From contig CALIUY010000022.1 of NCBI GenBank assembly GCA_938048455.1, forward strand, positions 1 to 64,000: a stretch of 64,000 nt of DNA. Reading direction: 5' to 3'. Made by a program: the position numbers and the translations under genes. Within the stretch, counting starts at the first letter, position 1. Each line of letters opens with the position of its first letter. Below, piece after piece: positions 30,549 to 40,722 of the stretch. The stretch is from an uncultured Desulfobacterales bacterium. Lineage in GTDB: Bacteria > Desulfobacterota > Desulfobacteria > Desulfobacterales > SpSt-501. The notes beneath the pieces are model-generated. The model was not told the origin of the DNA. It saw only the letters and a list, made by a program, of their open reading frames with translations, and did no database searches.

Positions 30549-33500
30549 ATGGGCTTCAGGCTACTGATCGGCGTGATGGTCGTTCTCGGCTTGGCGGGGG
30601 GGCTCCGCGCCGACGACACCGAGATTTACGGAACGGTCACCAACCCGGAAATCGAGCCGAATATCCTCATCATTTTCGATAACTCCGGCAGCATGGACGA
30701 AGCCGACGTCCCCGGGATCCCCTACGATCCCAACGAGAGTTACGCCTGCGCCGGCTGCACCTACTCGCCGAACGCCGTCTACTACCGCCGCTACAATTCC
30801 TCCACCGGAACCTATTGGTGGGATCTCTTCACCAGCCACGTGAACAACCTCAATTGCTCCACGATCCGTCAACCCCTGCTCGAGCAGGGCTATGCCGAGG
30901 GCTATATCCGTTCCACCTCCCCCTACAACTGCGGCGGCAGCACGAAACGCTATCTGCGCCTGGGCAACTACTTGAACTACATCCAAACGGGCATCGGGCC
31001 CTACCTGCGGCGGATCGACGTCGCCAAGCAGGTCGTCTCCGATCTGATCGCCACGACCGACAACGTGCGCTTCGGGCTGATGGTCTTCAACTACGAGCAG
31101 GGCGGTAGGCTGCGGATCCCCATCGGGAGCGTGAACGACGCCGCCCACCGCAGCGCGTTGCTGAACGCGGTGAACGATCTCACCCCTTCGACCTGGACGC
31201 CGCTTGCCGAAACGCTCGCCGAGGCGGGACTCTACTACGCGGGCATGCCGAGCTGGTTCAACACGAGCGGCTTTCCCCCAGGCTCCTACTCGGGGGGACG
31301 CTACGTGTCGCCCATGCTCGAGCGCTGCCAAAAGCACTACGTGATCATCATGACCGACGGCGAGCCGACCAAGGACCGCGACAGCCGGCTGTGGTCGGCC
31401 CCGTACATCAACGGCGACTTCATCGGCACCTCGACCCCGACAAACGATCCGGCCAAGTTCGATTACGCTTACGACGGCTCGGGTTATCTCGAGGATGTGG
31501 CGCGCTATCTCTATGAAAACGACTGCAACCCGGCCATGGGCGACGGGACCGCCTTCGACAAACAGAACATCACCACCTTCACCATCGGCTTCCGCATCGA
31601 GCAGGCGCTCCTTCAGCGCACGGCCGCGGCCGGCGGCGGCTCCTATTACACCGCCGAGAATTACTCCGCCTTGCGCGAGGCCTTTTTCCAGATCCTCTCG
31701 AGCATCATCGAGAAGAACGCCTGCTACGTCGCTCCGGTGGTCCCGATCAGCCGCATGAACCGCGTCTTCGCCGGCGACAAGATTTATCTCGGTTTCTTCA
31801 AGCCGCAGCAAAGCGGCCGTTGGATCGGCAACATCAAGCGGTACAGGCTCGAGTCCGACGGGACCTTGATCGACGCCAAGGGGGATCCGGCGACGACCCC
31901 CGAGGGGCTGATCAAGGACAACGCCCTTTCCTGGTGGACCGTTCTCGGAAACGACGGCCCGGCGGTCGAAAAGGGCGGGGCGGCCGAGGCCCTGAGCCTG
32001 CAGATCGAGTCGGCCGCGCCGCGGCGGGTTTACACCTGGACCGGAACGACCCCGCTTCTGACCGACCCCGCGAACGCTTTCGTCACCGGGAACACGGCGA
32101 TCACGAACAGCCAGCTCGGGGTCGCCGACACGACCGCCCGCAACCTTCTTTTCGACACGGTGCGAAACGGAGTTTTCGGCGATGTCATCCATTCCGAGCC
32201 GGCGATCGTCCACTACGCCGACAAGACGGTGATCTACGTCGGCGCCAACGACGGCATGCTGCACGCGATCGACGACGAGACGGGCGAGGAACTCTGGAGT
32301 TTCATCCCCCCCGAGCACCTCGGGCGGCTTCATCGCCTGACCGATGCCGATCACGACTATTTCGTCGACGGCTCGCCCACGGTCTACAGCGGAGATGCAC
32401 AGAAGATCCTGGTCATCGGCTCACGGCGCGGAGGCGAGTCCTACATCGCCCTCGACATCACCGACTATGCCGCTCCGCGTTTTCTCTACAGCCTGGGAGT
32501 GAATGCCCTGGGGCCCTCGCCCGAAAACTACGAGCGCCTCGGTCAGTCCTGGTCCCGTCCGGACCGCGTCACGGTGTCGACGGGGGCCGAGATCGTCACC
32601 ACGCCGAGCGGGGTCGAGATCACCGTCACGCCCGCCGACATCTTTCTCTTCGCCGCGGGCTACGACACCAACCAGGATCAGCCCACGCCGGATCCCGAAG
32701 ACGTCGTGGGCCGAGGCGTTTTCGCCGTGAACCGCACGACCGGCGCGATGCTGCCCGCGCTCCGGGTGACCCCGGCCACTCACCCCTCGCTGGGACTCAC
32801 GCACTCGGTCGTCGACGTCGCGGGCTTCGATCACGACGGCGACGGCATCACCAGCCGCATCTACTTCGGCGACCTCGGGGGAAACCTCTTCGGACTGAAG
32901 GACGACGAGGTGCAGACCTTCACCGTGGAGGGTCGGCAGATCAGCCGCAGCATCGTCGACGGCTCCTGGAGCGCAAAGAAGATCTTCCAGGCCCCCACGG
33001 TCAGCGGCAAACGTCTCAAGATTCTCTACGCCCCGGACGCCGTGGCGGAAAAATACCCGCCCGGAGTCCACGGCGAATACGTCTTCTTCGGAACCGGGGA
33101 CCGCGAGCGGCCGAGCGAGACCCTGGTGGAGAACCGCTTTTATGCGGTGAAAAACGACTGGACGATGACCTCTGCCCTCACCGAAGCCGATCTGGTCGAC
33201 GTGACGAGCAACCTCGTCCAGCTGGGAACCGCGGAAGAGAAGGCCCAGGTCAAGGCCCAGCTCAAGGACAAGAAAGGCTGGTTCATCCGCCTGGAGAACC
33301 CCGGCGAAAAGGTCGTCTCCTCGCCGCGGGTTTACGGCGGGGTGGTCTACTTCACCACCTATACGCCCTCGGAGGACTCGGGCGTCAATCCGGATGACCC
33401 CTGCGCCGCCTCCACGGTGCGCGGCGTCGCCCGCCTTTACGCCCTCAATTACCTGGACGGCGGTGCGGTGCACGATTTCAGCAGCACCCCGGAATCCGAC

Positions 33501-33695
33501 CGTTCCGGAAACACGGTCACTCTCGGCAAACTCGACCGTTCGCTGGCGATCGGAACCGCGATCCCCTCGGCTCCCGTGATCGCGATTCTCGCCGGCGGGG
33601 CGCGGCTTTTTATCGGCGTCGAGGGCGGCATCGTCAGTCTGCCCACGGTCGCCACGCAGGACATGATCCGTTATTACTGGAACCAGATCTTCTGA
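30549..33695 (+). CDS. pilY1: PilY1-type pilus tip adhesin/regulator
   Basis: The 1048-residue exported protein has a signal peptide (cleavage near GGLRA|DD), a VWA-like domain with the metal site DNSGSM (residues 43-48), and a C-terminal PilY1 beta-propeller (DGMLHAIDDETGEELWSF, GSRRGGESYIALDITD). A calcium loop of the form DHDGDGITSRIYFGD lies near residue 763, matching the DxDxDG-x7-D site known from P. aeruginosa PilY1. PilY1 sits at the pilus tip, promotes extension and can sense surfaces. An RBS AAAGGAG precedes ATG 30549. It ends operon 1 apart from one small gene. Confidence 0.95.
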   Translation: MGFRLLIGVMVVLGLAGGLRADDTEIYGTVTNPEIEPNILIIFDNSGSMDEADVPGIPYDPNESYACAGCTYSPNAVYYRRYNSSTGTYWWDLFTSHVNNLNCSTIRQPLLEQGYAEGYIRSTSPYNCGGSTKRYLRLGNYLNYIQTGIGPYLRRIDVAKQVVSDLIATTDNVRFGLMVFNYEQGGRLRIPIGSVNDAAHRSALLNAVNDLTPSTWTPLAETLAEAGLYYAGMPSWFNTSGFPPGSYSGGRYVSPMLERCQKHYVIIMTDGEPTKDRDSRLWSAPYINGDFIGTSTPTNDPAKFDYAYDGSGYLEDVARYLYENDCNPAMGDGTAFDKQNITTFTIGFRIEQALLQRTAAAGGGSYYTAENYSALREAFFQILSSIIEKNACYVAPVVPISRMNRVFAGDKIYLGFFKPQQSGRWIGNIKRYRLESDGTLIDAKGDPATTPEGLIKDNALSWWTVLGNDGPAVEKGGAAEALSLQIESAAPRRVYTWTGTTPLLTDPANAFVTGNTAITNSQLGVADTTARNLLFDTVRNGVFGDVIHSEPAIVHYADKTVIYVGANDGMLHAIDDETGEELWSFIPPEHLGRLHRLTDADHDYFVDGSPTVYSGDAQKILVIGSRRGGESYIALDITDYAAPRFLYSLGVNALGPSPENYERLGQSWSRPDRVTVSTGAEIVTTPSGVEITVTPADIFLFAAGYDTNQDQPTPDPEDVVGRGVFAVNRTTGAMLPALRVTPATHPSLGLTHSVVDVAGFDHDGDGITSRIYFGDLGGNLFGLKDDEVQTFTVEGRQISRSIVDGSWSAKKIFQAPTVSGKRLKILYAPDAVAEKYPPGVHGEYVFFGTGDRERPSETLVENRFYAVKNDWTMTSALTEADLVDVTSNLVQLGTAEEKAQVKAQLKDKKGWFIRLENPGEKVVSSPRVYGGVVYFTTYTPSEDSGVNPDDPCAASTVRGVARLYALNYLDGGAVHDFSSTPESDRSGNTVTLGKLDRSLAIGTAIPSAPVIAILAGGARLFIGVEGGIVSLPTVATQDMIRYYWNQIF

Positions 33696-33712
33696 TCCGG
33701 AGGAGAACGGCG

Positions 33713-34204
33713 ATGGCGCTCCAAGGCTTATGGCTTGCGGTCCTCTTGGCCCTTCTGCCGGCGACGGCGCCGGCGGCTTCCCCCGGCGGGGCGGGGAGCG
33801 CCTCGGCCGTCCTCGATGTCGGGCAGCTCGATCCGGAGGAGTGTGAATTCTTCGAGATCGTCGGGACCATCATGGAAGTTCACGCCGAGCGCGGGGTGAT
33901 CGTGGTCGCCGAGCGGGAAATCCGCGGCCTGCACGCGGCGATCGGGGAAAAGACGCTCAAGACGCAGTACCTCGACGAGGCGGGAAAGCCGCGGGCACGG
34001 GAGGCCTTTCGCAAAGGCGAGACCGTGGCCGTGGAGGGCTTCCGCCATCCGGAGGGCTATGTGGCGGCGCTCCGGTTGCAGAAGCTGGAAAAAAGACCGC
34101 CTGCCCCCCGCGTCTCTTTCAAACCCGTCGAAGATTCACGTCGCAAATTCCGACACCGCATTTCCCCGACCGCCGCACCTGCTGTTTCCGCTGCCCGCCG
34201 CTGA
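33713..34204 (+). CDS. Small exported protein of unknown function following pilY1
   Basis: The 163-residue protein has a signal peptide (MALQGLWLAVLLALLPATAPAASP). The mature core GTIMEVHAERGVIVVAERE, KGETVAVEGFRHPEGYVAALRL looks like a small beta-barrel/OB-like domain (residues about 48-120). The C-terminal 45 residues are basic and Pro/Arg-rich and probably disordered. I do not recognise the family. Being 17 bp after pilY1 on the same transcript and exported, it may assist PilY1 or pilus function in the periplasm. A strong terminator follows. Confidence 0.75.
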   Translation: MALQGLWLAVLLALLPATAPAASPGGAGSASAVLDVGQLDPEECEFFEIVGTIMEVHAERGVIVVAEREIRGLHAAIGEKTLKTQYLDEAGKPRAREAFRKGETVAVEGFRHPEGYVAALRLQKLEKRPPAPRVSFKPVEDSRRKFRHRISPTAAPAVSAARR

Positions 34205-34242
34205 GCGCCCCCTTAAACTTCTTTAAGATCCGTTAAAGCCTG

Positions 34243-34284
34243 AAAGGCCCCCCCCGCCGGGCGGGGGAGGTGGGGGGCCTTTTC
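34243..34284 (+). terminator. Terminator of minor-pilin operon 1
   Basis: AAAGGCCCCCC pairs with GGGGGGCCTTTT around an internal GC-rich hairpin, giving a strong stem followed by T residues. It separates operon 1 from operon 2. Confidence 0.85.
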
Positions 34285-34391
34285 CTCCGGTGCCGCAGGA
34301 ACCGCTGAAAATTAAAAAAACCGATTGAAATCATAAAGATGATTTTCTCCTGGTGCAGCCGGTTCGAATCACGACGGAAGTGAAGCCTGGA

Positions 34392-34407
34392 TGGCACATG
34401 CTTTGCT
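34392..34407 (+). promoter_or_regulatory. Sigma-54 (RpoN) promoter of minor-pilin operon 2
   Basis: TGGCACA at 34392-34398, four bases, then TTGCT at 34403-34407 matches the -24/-12 consensus very well, including the invariant GG and GC. An in-frame ATG at 34391 overlaps the promoter and is therefore not the start of the first pilin gene. The preceding 34285-34391 is AT-rich, compatible with bending or activator sites. Confidence 0.85.
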
Positions 34408-34462
34408 TACCAAGGTTGTCGACAAGAGCCTGTCAGGGATTTCGGCCTTGTGGAGACTCAGG

Positions 34463-34906
34463 ATGCTGCGTGAGGAAAAAGGGTTCAGCCTTCAGGAATT
34501 GATGGTGATCATCGGGATCATCGCCCTTCTTTGCGGCATGGCGCTGCCGGCGGTAATCGGTTGGATCCCAAAATACAAAATCGGCACCGCCGCGCGCGAG
34601 GTTCTCGCCGCCGTGGAACTGGCGCGACACACGGCCGTCAAACGCAACGCGGCCGCATCCGTGGAGTTCGATTACGCTCAGGATTTGCTGCGGGTTTCGG
34701 CCGCCGGAGAGACGATACGCACGGTGCGGCTACCCTCCGGAATCGATCTGCGCGAGCCTTCCCAGGGCTCTCTCGGGGCGGCGGTCCTTTTCAACAACCA
34801 GGGCATTCCCAACAAGGCGGGCCGGGTGGTGCTCGGCCGCAGCGGCGGCTCCGATCTCGAGCGCAGCGTGCGGCTGGGAGCCGGCGGCACGGTCCGCATC
34901 GAATAG
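34463..34906 (+). CDS. fimT: GspH/FimT-family minor pseudopilin (operon 2)
   Basis: The 147-residue protein has the leader MLREEKG and mature start FSLQELMVIIGIIALLCG with Glu+5, then ELARHTAVKRNAAASVEFDY and a C-terminal GspH-like domain (VLFNNQGIPNKAGRV). ATG 34463 follows TGGAG and places the leader at a normal length. The upstream ATG at 34391 would add 24 residues that are sigma-54 promoter DNA. Confidence 0.88.
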   Translation: MLREEKGFSLQELMVIIGIIALLCGMALPAVIGWIPKYKIGTAAREVLAAVELARHTAVKRNAAASVEFDYAQDLLRVSAAGETIRTVRLPSGIDLREPSQGSLGAAVLFNNQGIPNKAGRVVLGRSGGSDLERSVRLGAGGTVRIE

Positions 34907-34921
34907 GGATGGAGTCGGGCG

Positions 34922-35734
34922 ATGAGGGAAACGAGAAGCGATTGCCGGGGCTTCACGCTGGTCGAGCTGATGGTCACCTTGGCCGTCTCCGGTCTTGCGC
35001 TTGCCGGCATTTACGGCGCTTACCGGGCCCAGCTCGAATCCCACGTGACCCAGAACATCGTGGTCGACACCCAGCAGAACCTGCGCAATGCTTTCTACCT
35101 GCTGCAGCGCACGCTGCGCATGGCCGGATTCGACCCCACCCTTCACCTGCGCTCCGCCGAGGCCGCCGACGGCAGACCGCGCCGGGGTTTCTTCGGCCGC
35201 TTCACCGAGCTGTGCGAGGACGGCCGGGTGAGGGGCACTTGCGCTGCGGGCTACCAGCAAGCCCTGACCGGGGAAACGGCGATCGCCTTCACCAGCAACG
35301 AGACCGCTTCCCGATACAACGGCACCCAATGCCGCAATCCCTCGCCGGATCTCGTCCCGCAGTACCCGGCGAACGATCTGAACTGCATCCAGCTCGAGGC
35401 GCTCGACAGCGAGCTCATCGCTTTCCGCCTGGAGCAGGGCATGATCCAACGCTGGGGCGGGCAGTCGGGCTGGCAGGCGATCGCCGAAAACATCGAGTCG
35501 CTGGCCTTCGAATACCTCGACGACAACCTCCAGCCGCTCACACTGCCTGCGGATCCCGGGGACGAGGACGCCTGGAGGGACTTCAACGGGAATCTGCGGA
35601 CGGTCGCGATCACCATCCGGGCCCGTCCGGTCGCCGATCACGGCAGCCCGCTCGTGAACGACCGGAAAGCCGATTTCCGGAAACCGCGGACGTTCACCGC
35701 CCAGGTCCGCATCCGCAATCTGGGCATCCGGTAG
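34922..35734 (+). CDS. pilW: Type IV pilus minor pilin PilW-like (operon 2)
   Basis: The 270-residue protein has leader MRETRSDCRG and FTLVELMVTLAVSGLALAG with Glu+5. QQNLRNAFYLLQRTLRMAGFDP is the PilW-type segment. It is 68 residues longer than PilW of operon 1 and has four extra cysteines in the mature domain (ELCEDGRVRGTC and CRNPSPD...LNC), so disulfides are likely. Confidence 0.88.
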   Translation: MRETRSDCRGFTLVELMVTLAVSGLALAGIYGAYRAQLESHVTQNIVVDTQQNLRNAFYLLQRTLRMAGFDPTLHLRSAEAADGRPRRGFFGRFTELCEDGRVRGTCAAGYQQALTGETAIAFTSNETASRYNGTQCRNPSPDLVPQYPANDLNCIQLEALDSELIAFRLEQGMIQRWGGQSGWQAIAENIESLAFEYLDDNLQPLTLPADPGDEDAWRDFNGNLRTVAITIRARPVADHGSPLVNDRKADFRKPRTFTAQVRIRNLGIR

Positions 35735-35743
35735 GAGGCGGCG

Positions 35744-36217
35744 ATGAGAAGGCGGGAGGCGTTGTATCCTCTGAAGTCCGGATCCGCGGCCGCCGGTTTC
35801 ACCCTGCTCGAAGTCATGGTGGCGCTCGCCGTGTTCTCGGTCGGACTGCTCGCCGTCTTCAGCATGCACATCTCGGCCCTGCGGACCAACACCGTGGCCC
35901 GTGGGGTGACGGAGAACATTACCGCGGCGGCGGCCAAAGCCGAGCAGCTGATGGCGCTCGCCTACGACGACGACAGTCTGGCCGCCGGATGGCACCAACC
36001 GGCGCAGGAGGAAGACGGAATCGACAACAATCTGGACGGCCGAATCGACGAAGACGGGGAACAAGGGCATTTGCGATTGCGCTGGTTCGTCGAGGAGGAA
36101 TGTTTGGGCGTCGATTTTCCGGGCCACAAATGCGTCCGTCTGGAGGTGAATTCCGTCGTCAACGCTTCAAAAACGAAAGAAATTCGACTCAATTTCATCA
36201 AAACCGATCGGTTGTAG
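35744..36217 (+). CDS. pilV: Type IV pilus minor pilin PilV-like (operon 2)
   Basis: The 157-residue protein has leader MRRREALYPLKSGSAAAG and FTLLEVMVALAVFSVGLLA with Glu+5. EDGIDNNLDGRIDEDGE (about residues 89-105) is an Asp/Asn-rich loop of the EF-hand/dockerin type, often seen in pilins and other exported proteins, and likely calcium-binding. The order PilW-PilV here is reversed relative to operon 1. Confidence 0.87.
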   Translation: MRRREALYPLKSGSAAAGFTLLEVMVALAVFSVGLLAVFSMHISALRTNTVARGVTENITAAAAKAEQLMALAYDDDSLAAGWHQPAQEEDGIDNNLDGRIDEDGEQGHLRLRWFVEEECLGVDFPGHKCVRLEVNSVVNASKTKEIRLNFIKTDRL

Positions 36218-36244
36218 CCGAAAACGGGGGGGAGTGAAATCGCG

Positions 36245-36769
36245 ATGCTCCGGAGGGTGCTGAACAATCAAAACGGATCGGTCATCGTCGTGGCGATGAT
36301 CATGCTGGTGCTCCTCACCTTGATCGGGATCTCCAGCTCGCGGACAAGCACGACCGAGGTGCAGATCGCCACCCATAACCAAAATTATCAGGTGGAATTT
36401 TATCTCGCGGATTCCGGTTGGCGGCAGGGGGCCCTGTGGCTTGAGAACCAGGGATCCCCCCCTCCCTGGGTGAACAGTGAAGGCGAGGATTTCACCGTAA
36501 AAAACTTCGGTTCCAATCCGGCGCCGGATGGCGGGGGCACTGATTTCGAAAACCTTCCGCCGGACAACAACCTGCTGAGCAGTTACGGCATTCCTTTCTG
36601 GTTCCGGGTCGATTATCTGGACCCCGCCGTTTTGAGCGACGCCGCCGTTTTCGCCGAAGGGAACGAGAAAGGTTTTGAACGCTTTTATTACGAGATCGTT
36701 TCCAACGCCAACACGACCCAGCAGATCGAGGTCCGCGTTTCCAAGGTGTTCAAGATCGGCTACAACTGA
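36245..36769 (+). CDS. pilX: PilX-like minor pilin (operon 2)
   Basis: The 174-residue protein has MLRRVLNNQNG then SVIVVAMIMLVLLTLIGI, and the EVQIATHNQNYQVEFYLADSGWRQGA segment typical of PilX. The +1 residue is Ser and Glu+5 is absent, as in PilX/GspK-like pilins. It is the last gene of operon 2; no pilY1 follows, so this set may use the PilY1 of operon 1. A terminator follows. Confidence 0.83.
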   Translation: MLRRVLNNQNGSVIVVAMIMLVLLTLIGISSSRTSTTEVQIATHNQNYQVEFYLADSGWRQGALWLENQGSPPPWVNSEGEDFTVKNFGSNPAPDGGGTDFENLPPDNNLLSSYGIPFWFRVDYLDPAVLSDAAVFAEGNEKGFERFYYEIVSNANTTQQIEVRVSKVFKIGYN

Positions 36770-36805
36770 AGCGCTGCCCCTCCCCGTCCCTCCCTGGTGA
36801 GATTC

Positions 36806-36845
36806 GGCGCCCCTCCTGCAGCGGAGGAAGGGCGCCGGGCTTTTT
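36806..36845 (+). terminator. Terminator of minor-pilin operon 2
   Basis: GGCGCCCCTCC pairs with GGAGG...GGGCGCC, followed by GGGC and five T. The opposing lysM gene ends 21 bp further on. Confidence 0.85.
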
Positions 36846-36866
36846 CCCGCGTCCCCCCCTTTCCCT

Positions 36867-37898
36867 CTAACGGGCGGCGGCTGCCGGTGTGCGCACCCGG
36901 CCGCCGGCGAAGAATTCCTTTTGGGAATCGGTCACCAAGACCGTGGATGTCTCCTCCTCGACATGCAGGACGAGAACTTCGCCGTAATCCTGAAGGGGTC
37001 CGGCGATTTTCGGTCCGCCGCTGGATCCCGGATCGAGCAGGACAGGCTCGTAGACCGAATAGATCTGGCCGACCTGGATCCCGTGGTTCCGGCCGCGATC
37101 GATGAAGGCGATGTTCGTCTCGGCGAACATGCGGTGCTCTTCTTCGGCACGGATCAATCGGCCGTCGATCCCGGGTTCCGCAGGAAGAACCGGGATGCGC
37201 TCGGGGCGTCGCTCGTAGGGCATCAGTTTGTCACCGACGTGCACGGGACGATAGGACTTGATCAGCCTGGCCGTCACATACTCAGCTCCGCGCTCGAGAA
37301 TCTCGACGACCCCGCAGAGCAGGTGTTGGGTTCCCAAAAGTCGGCGTTTGTCGGCGCTGAAAATGGGATCGAAGGTGCGGTACACGGTCATCCTGCCGCC
37401 GGGCGCAAGCGCGGCGGCGTCTTGCGGCGTTACCAAGAGAAGATCCCCCTCGCTCAGGAGCCGGCGGTTTTGATCCCGACCGCGGGAGATCAGCCCCGCG
37501 GGGGCCACAGGCTCCCGCCGGATGAAGCCGACCTGGTCGGCGGTGGAGAGGAAATAGTGAATTCCATCCGCGCCGGCGGCCTCCGGGGAGGAGGGGGTTT
37601 CCGGGCGGGGAAGACGCATCCGGGCGAGTTTCAGTTTCTGCCCGGGATAGATCAGGTGGGGGTTGGCGATGATGCGGCTGTTTTCCTGCCACAGCTCCGG
37701 CCATACCCACGGCCCTTGAGAAAATCGCTTGGATAGACCCCAAAGCGTATCCCCCTTCTGGACCGTGTAGTACCATCCGCTCTCGTTCTCCGTTTGCAGC
37801 CCCTCAGCGGCCGCTGGCGCCGCGAAACCGATTGCCGCAACCATCGCGATCAAACCGGCCAAGGCCGTCGTCCCGCACTGTTTCGCCGTTGTTTTCAT
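36867..37898 (-). CDS. LysM-domain periplasmic protein
   Basis: The 343-residue protein has a signal peptide (cleavage near APAAA|EG), then one LysM domain at about residues 42-91 (YYTVQKGDTLWGLSKRF, ending HLIYPGQKLKL) for peptidoglycan binding. The remaining 250 residues contain repeated beta-strand units (GDLLLVTP, VGDKLMPYE, VGQIYSVYEPV) and no catalytic motif. Similar LysM proteins are common in Deltaproteobacteria and are of unknown function. ATG 37898 was chosen at the signal peptide; GGGGAGC precedes it. It converges with minor-pilin operon 2. Confidence 0.85.
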   Translation of the reverse strand: MKTTAKQCGTTALAGLIAMVAAIGFAAPAAAEGLQTENESGWYYTVQKGDTLWGLSKRFSQGPWVWPELWQENSRIIANPHLIYPGQKLKLARMRLPRPETPSSPEAAGADGIHYFLSTADQVGFIRREPVAPAGLISRGRDQNRRLLSEGDLLLVTPQDAAALAPGGRMTVYRTFDPIFSADKRRLLGTQHLLCGVVEILERGAEYVTARLIKSYRPVHVGDKLMPYERRPERIPVLPAEPGIDGRLIRAEEEHRMFAETNIAFIDRGRNHGIQVGQIYSVYEPVLLDPGSSGGPKIAGPLQDYGEVLVLHVEEETSTVLVTDSQKEFFAGGRVRTPAAAAR

Positions 37899-38130
37899 GG
37901 TATGCTCCCCATCCTCCTGGTTGTTAACCCGCCGTCCCGTCGCCGGCTTCGTCATCGCCGATAACGCCTTTCTTCGGTTCGGCCGGCAAGAAAGTCCAAG
38001 CAAAAAACATGCCCTCAATTCTTTTTAAACGAGTTTCGGCCGCCGGCCCGTTTGAAATTTAAGGTATTGAATCAAATGAAAAAGTTGGGGGGCGGGGAAA
38101 AGCGAACGGTAAATCGGGAAAGCGGTCTAC
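37899..38130. other. Intergenic region between the LysM gene and groL
   Basis: The 3' part is the groL terminator (listed separately). The rest is relatively AT-rich around 38030-38080 and probably carries the promoter of the LysM gene on the minus strand, but no -35/-10 pair with good spacing is convincing. No gene is seen. Confidence 0.4.
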
Positions 38131-38172
38131 AAAAAAAAGGACCCCGGTGACAAAACGCCGTCACCGGGGTCC
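38131..38172 (-). terminator. Terminator of groES-groEL
   Basis: On the minus strand, GGACCCCGGTGAC pairs with GTCACCGGGGTCC around an 8-base loop and is followed by eight T. A textbook intrinsic terminator 33 bp after the groL stop. Confidence 0.95.
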
Positions 38173-38205
38173 GTGGATCGTCACCCGATCCGGGAGGCGA
38201 CAAGA

Positions 38206-40145
<1,940 letters not shown>

Positions 40146-40372
40146 GCGGCGGTCTCCTTAGAATGATCTGTCAGCGGATTCTCTACGGCTCATAAAAATT
40201 CCCCTGAGTGCAGCCGCTCTTCGGCGGCATCCAGCGGTTTCCGAAAAGATCACCTCCCGTTTCTTTAGACTTGCAATTCAGATACTTATAAAGCGCCGGC
40301 ATGGCGCACAAATCATCCCTCCTCTCCGCCTCCGACATTCGGCGGAGCGAGCCTAACGTTTTCGAGCCGGTA

Positions 40373-40651
40373 TCAGGATGTGGAGGCGGCTGTGCCGCTT
40401 TCTTTCTTTTTGCTGGAGTCGCCGGAATCCGATCCGGCCGAATCGCTTTTGGGGGAGGTGGAACTCCGCGACGAGCGGGCGTAATCGGTCACGTACCAGC
40501 CGGATCCCTTGAGGTGAAACGAACTCTGTGAGATCAGCTTGTGCATTTTCCCCGAGCACTTCGGGCAACGACTCAGGGGTTTGTCGGAAAATTTCTGAAA
40601 AACCTCTTCCACGGCACCGCACCGCTCGCATTCATACTCGTAGATCGGCAT
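40373..40651 (-). CDS. FmdB-family zinc-ribbon protein
   Basis: The 92-residue protein begins MPIYEYECERCG with CxxC at residues 8-11 and a second CxxC (CPKCSG) near 29-32, the FmdB putative regulatory zinc ribbon. The C-terminal 30 residues are Ser/Lys-rich and low-complexity. GGGAGGCG precedes the ATG. The family is linked to formamidase/amide operons in some species but is widespread with unknown role. It lies 71 bp after a putative metalloprotein gene on the same strand. Confidence 0.88.
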   Translation of the reverse strand: MPIYEYECERCGAVEEVFQKFSDKPLSRCPKCSGKMHKLISQSSFHLKGSGWYVTDYARSSRSSTSPKSDSAGSDSGDSSKKKESGTAASTS

Positions 40652-40722
40652 GCCGTATCGCCTCCCTTTCGCAATCGAGGTGATTGAAATTTGGCGGCAA
40701 TATAAACACCCCCGGACGCCTG

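Noticed and set aside
40146..40372. CIRCE or sigma-32 promoter expected upstream of groES
   Set aside because: Neither the inverted repeat TTAGCACTC-N9-GAGTGCTAA nor a convincing CTTGAA/CCCCAT pair is present.
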